DNA of 64,000 nt, from positions 16,377-80,376 of the forward strand of contig NW_019773520.1 in NCBI RefSeq assembly GCF_001039355.2, given 5' to 3'. Positions within the stretch are counted from its first letter, which is position 1, and each line of letters begins with the position of its first letter. Both the position numbers and the translations under genes were made by a program. Positions 61,183-64,000 of this stretch are shown piece by piece. This stretch comes from Lingula anatina. Lineage: Eukaryota; Brachiopoda; Lingulata; Lingulida; Lingulidae. The notes under the pieces were generated by a model. That model made no database searches. It was given only the letters and a program-made list of their open reading frames with translations, and was not told where the DNA came from.

Positions 61183-62165
61183 TTTTTATTTCAGAATAGG
61201 TTGCCCCAAAAATCTAAATGCAGGATGCTGGGAGTTGTTAATTTTGGCTTTTATATATACCGGGTATGTGCATTTAGATTATTGGGCCGACCTAGGCTGC
61301 GTTCACATGAAAAATCTATTTTCTAAAAATCTATATGCGGTATCTTGTGATCACGGTCTGTGCCCTGAATACCCCATGGCGTAATTACAGGCAGCGCGAG
61401 CCAGTTACTTCCAAAGCTGTAATTAATTCTTGGCGCTGCCAGTAATTACGCTGCGGGGTATTCAGGGTACAGACCATGATCACAAGATACCGCAAATAGC
61501 TTTTTAGAAAATGGATTTTTCATGTGAACGCAGCCCTATTGTGTACAGTCATTTCATGAGATTATATTCCTTTTGGTTACTCTCAAAAGAATGTCACATG
61601 GGTCAGGAATTGTTCAGTATTCAAATCATATAATGCAGCCCTTTTTTTCTCTTTTTTCAGAAACTGTCAAAGGAAATCCAGGACACTCTAGCCATTGCCA
61701 ACAACGTGGCTGAAGAGACATGTTCATCAATGAAGACAGTTCGCAGCTTTGCAAACGAGACTGCAGAGGTCCAAAGATACAAAGACAAACTTCAGGATTC
61801 CTACAAGTTGTACAAAAAGGAGGCTCTGGCTTATGGTGCTTTTATGTGGTGCAATGAGGTAGGATGAATGTTATGCAATTGGTACTTGATATACATATAT
61901 CCACAGGGGCGGATGCAGAGATATATTCTGACAGTCTTCCAAATTATCTTTGTTGATCCATCCTCCATTTTTGTCCGTCTTCCGACAAAAAATAGATACC
62001 CATCAACGTAAACTTTAAAATCTGACCGTCTTCCGGAAGACCCAGAAGACGGTCTCAATCTGCCCCTGATCCACCTCATGAAGCGATTGATCTGCACATG
62101 ATGAAGTAAAACATTAATGGGGGCTCTGAATGATTTAAGCATCAATAAGTGTTTTAAGCTCGGCT

Positions 62166-62221
<56 letters not shown>

Positions 62222-64000
62222 TTATTTATTTATTTATTTATTTATATTTTTTTATTTATATTTATTTTTTTTAATTTAATTTTTTTTTTAAAGAATTTCA
62301 TTTTAGTTAACTTTATTGATAAATCACATCATTTGCATGTTAATCTCAGTAATGAATACCCAAAATAGTGACACATACACATACATATCTATCTCTAATT
62401 ATTCCCTTCTAATCTTCAGGTCTTTGAACTGTCTTTGACTGTAGCTACCCTTTACTATGGTGGTCATCTTGTCCTGAATAAAACCATGACTGGTGGCAAC
62501 TTGGTGTCCTTCATCTTGTATCAGCTGGAGCTTGGTGACTGCTTTGAGGTAAGACACCATTGTACGTTTTTATAATGGCTGATTTATAACATCTTCGATA
62601 AATGACGGGAGGGGAAAGGGGCAATTAATAATCAGATTTTTATTAAACATTGTAAAATACATGTAAAGCACAAATACACTTCCTTGCCCACTCAAGTACA
62701 GACACATGTTAGACTTCTATTTTCGATTGCTATGTTTCTCAATGTATTTGTACTTGCATTGACTGATTCTACCACAGGAAATGGGTGAAGTATTCACTGG
62801 TCTAATGCAGGCAGTTGGTGCATCAGAGAAAGTGATGGAATACATGTATCGTGAACCTAAAATCCAGAATGATGGCTCACATATTCCAGGCCAACTTGAT
62901 GGTCATATTGAGTTTTGTCAGGCCACATTTACATATCCTGCTAGACCAGATGAGCCTGCATTGAAGGTAAATGAACTGATACATGTACAAGTTTTAATCT
63001 GTTCTCTTTTTCAGTCTATAGGAAATGTTTTCACATCTTTGATGCAAGCTGTGGGTGCTTCTCATAAAGTATTTGAGTATATGGACCGCAAACCTGAAGT
63101 TATAAATGATGGCACATGTGCACCTGCCCACTTGAATGGGCTCCTGCAGTTCAGACAAGTTCATTTCAGTTATCCAACCAGGCCAGATGAAAAAGCATTG
63201 AAGGTAATTGCAATTGGAGTGTGCTGCCAGCTTCCAAGTTTTCAGCTTCATGTGCAGCAGTATGGATGTTGCTTCACGTGCAGTATGGATTTGTGTTTTT
63301 ATTTATTGTTTTATTGTTATACTTCAGTTTCTTTTTTGCTGCTTTATTTTCCTGTATCTATATTTTATTATAGTTGTAGCTTTGAATTGTATATGTCTGT
63401 CACCAAGGAATGATTCAGTGAAATAATTAATTAATCAGTGATGCCTGCATGTTCACTGTTTTGCTGTTTAAGGGTTGCTGATTGCCTAAATCTTGTTTGA
63501 ATTAATAAGGCTTGTATTATAGAATTATAAATGTTAGTACTGATTACATTTGAAGAAATAATGTCTCATTCCATGTGATTGCTGTTTTAAAATTAGTTCC
63601 TCCATATTGTTTAATCAATGTTTTGTGTATGTTGCTCAATGCAATCTGTTTCTCACAGCAGATCACCAGAATAGAATTACCTTTGCACAGCTTGTATGAT
63701 GCTTGTTGCTGGTAGCGGTTATTAAAAATTTATGTTGTTTGCAGATGTTATCCAGGCAAAAGGCTTATAGTCAGTAATTTTGCTTGGTTTGGAATCATCA
63801 GTTGCTTGATTTACTTCTACTTAATTGCTAAACAGAAAAATATAGTTTAAAATCAGTTTGTATCTACATTTCAAACACAGTTACACCTTATTACTTAAAA
63901 AAATTAAGTACCTGATTTCATGAACTTCATCTCTTTTATTACACACAGGGCACCATTTTTAGGGATATGAGAAATGAAAACTGTTTGATTTTAGTGAGTG
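56102..64000 (+). CDS. ABCB9: TAP-like half ABC transporter (ABCB9/TAPL), 5' part
   Basis: Exons 56102-56801, 57917-58031, 58272-58402, 58738-58833, 60682-60791, 61661-61858 and 62420-62548, then either 62778-62966 or 63015-63203; all phases agree. About 556 residues are visible, and the window ends in the next intron, before Walker A. Residues 1-150 form the extra four-helix domain (TMD0) with Asp22 in helix 1 and Arg63, matching the Asp/Arg pair of human TAPL. A Lys-rich linker (HKKKKKKASR) follows, then the six-helix core with AEVFLPYYTGQVIDGIVI, GEITSRLTSDATTMSESVG, SWQLTLVTFIG and NVAEETCSSMKTVRSFANE. TAPL is a homodimeric lysosomal exporter of peptides from the cytosol. I start at 56102, not the in-frame ATG at 56042, because a probable 5' UTR acceptor ends at 56048. 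Confidence 0.95.
56971..57193. mobile_element. 223-bp palindromic MITE with TAA duplication
   Basis: AGGGAGCATTCACATCGAG and its inverse CTCGATGTGAATGCACCCT form the ends, with TAA on each side (56968-56970 and 57194-57196). The inner arms include GGACCTACATGAAAGGAAGAC and its inverse. It lies in ABCB9 intron 1. Confidence 0.88.
57299..57695. repeat. Duplicated small foldback elements and flank
   Basis: Two inverted-repeat units (about 57299-57432 and 57562-57690) share TACCCTCTTCCAG at one end and CCTGGTAGAGGGTA or CCTGGTGGAGGGCA at the other. Between them a 59-bp piece (ATTTCCCCTTTTTTGTGG onwards) is repeated directly at about 57430 and 57490. It lies in ABCB9 intron 1. Confidence 0.8.
59011..60254 (-). 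CDS. L-rhamnose mutarotase-like protein (RhaM/YiiL family)
   Basis: Three minus-strand exons, 60144-60254, 59445-59538 and 59011-59207, with agreeing phases, give 133 residues. It starts MATTSDTTPSKRYGSVIKL. Family positions are kept: YKELHAKVWPE aligns with bacterial YQRRHNPIWPEL and its catalytic His, NIRNYSIYF holds the active-site Tyr, TKEWWKINC holds the paired Trp, and MEELFH matches the C-terminal strand. Bacterial RhaM interconverts the alpha and beta anomers of L-rhamnose. The gene lies wholly inside the ABCB9 intron between 58833 and 60682, antisense. An in-frame ATG at 60365 would add 37 residues; I prefer 60254 because the fold starts soon after. The substrate in animals is not shown by the sequence. 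Confidence 0.88.
61127..61179. repeat. (TG)n microsatellite
   Basis: An uninterrupted TG run in ABCB9 intron 5. Confidence 0.95.
61295..61536. mobile_element. Palindromic MITE with TA target site, copy 2
   Basis: From GGCTGCGTTCACATG to CATGTGAACGCAGCCC, with TA on both sides. It shares the internal GATCACGGTCTGTGCCCTGA and GTAATTAC blocks with 46862-47121. It lies in ABCB9 intron 5. Confidence 0.9.
61914..62068. mobile_element. CAGGGGC-ended MITE, copy D
   Basis: The ends are CAGGGGCGGAT and ATCTGCCCCTG, nearly perfect inverted repeats, with ATCCA directly on both sides (61909-61913 and 62069-62073). It lies in ABCB9 intron 6. Confidence 0.9.
62168..62260. repeat. (TA)n followed by (TTTA)n microsatellite
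   Basis: About 25 TA units run into TTTA units and T-rich sequence in ABCB9 intron 6. Confidence 0.95.
62778..62966 (+). other. ABCB9 alternative exon 8a
   Basis: It has 63 codons, phase 0 at both ends, from EMGEVFTGLMQAVGASEKV to TYPARPDEPALK. It covers the end of the last transmembrane helix, the linker and the first strand of the nucleotide-binding domain with the A-loop Tyr. About 37 of 63 residues are identical to exon 8b. Confidence 0.9.
63015..63203 (+). other. ABCB9 alternative exon 8b
   Basis: It also has 63 codons, phase 0 at both ends, from SIGNVFTSLMQAVGASHKV to SYPTRPDEKALK. It has a good acceptor (TCTTTTTCAG) and a donor (AAG then GTAATT). Only 48 bp separate it from exon 8a. 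Confidence 0.9.
63204..64000. other. ABCB9 intron after exon 8b, to the window edge
   Basis: I find no further copy of exon 8 and no Walker A exon. An acceptor-like ACACACAG at about 63948 is followed by codons that do not match a nucleotide-binding domain. Confidence 0.5.

Noticed and set aside
61075-62368. Open frames over TG and TA runs (poly Cys-Val, Ile-Tyr)
   Set aside because: Simple-repeat translation inside ABCB9 introns.
63949-64000. Next ABCB9 exon at the right edge
   Set aside because: The acceptor is plausible, but the codons (GTIFRDMRNEN) do not match the strand and Walker A segment expected next.

Overview
The window is AT-rich animal nuclear DNA. Every protein gene I can follow is split by GT-AG introns whose phases agree from exon to exon. 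The products are animal or eukaryotic (PLAA/Doa1, ARF6, a heterotrimeric G-protein gamma subunit, TYW2, TAP-like ABCB9), and the introns and spacers are full of short inverted-repeat elements, microsatellites and transposon relics. This fits a marine invertebrate (deuterostome or lophotrochozoan). The sequence alone does not let me name the species.

Layout. 328-1814 (+): last four exons of an unrecognised gene. 2482-9607 (-): complete PLAA-like gene, 11 exons. 12039-14664 (-): complete ARF6 coding region, 4 exons. The 5' part of ARF6 with coding exon 1 is repeated at 17145-20230, beside a 976-base N gap; this looks like a second haplotype left in the assembly. 27787-31855 (-): a G-gamma gene with two alternative first coding exons and one shared last exon. 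31975-35078 (+): TYW2 (tRNA wybutosine synthesis), head-to-head with the upstream G-gamma exon across 119 bp that hold a perfect TCTCGCGAGA box. 36136-41761 (-): an unrecognised coiled-coil protein. 42.9-55.2 kb: a repeat-rich stretch with an element carrying a nuclear-receptor-like DR1 array, a frameshifted retrotransposon tail, a stop-containing DDE transposase relic, a Tc1-like relic and several foldback elements. 55558-55752 (+): a 64-residue single-pass membrane micro-ORF. 56102 to the right edge (+): ABCB9/TAPL, cut off before the nucleotide-binding core. A small L-rhamnose mutarotase-like gene lies antisense inside one ABCB9 intron (59011-60254).

Most notable. (1) ABCB9 has two tandem homologous 63-codon exons, same phase and length, separated by only 48 bp, which is the layout expected of mutually exclusive exons. 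They encode the linker into the nucleotide-binding domain. (2) The G-gamma gene makes two N-terminal versions from alternative first exons. (3) G-gamma and TYW2 share a compact bidirectional promoter. (4) The mutarotase gene is nested inside ABCB9. (5) Repeat families with clear target-site duplications mark recent mobility.
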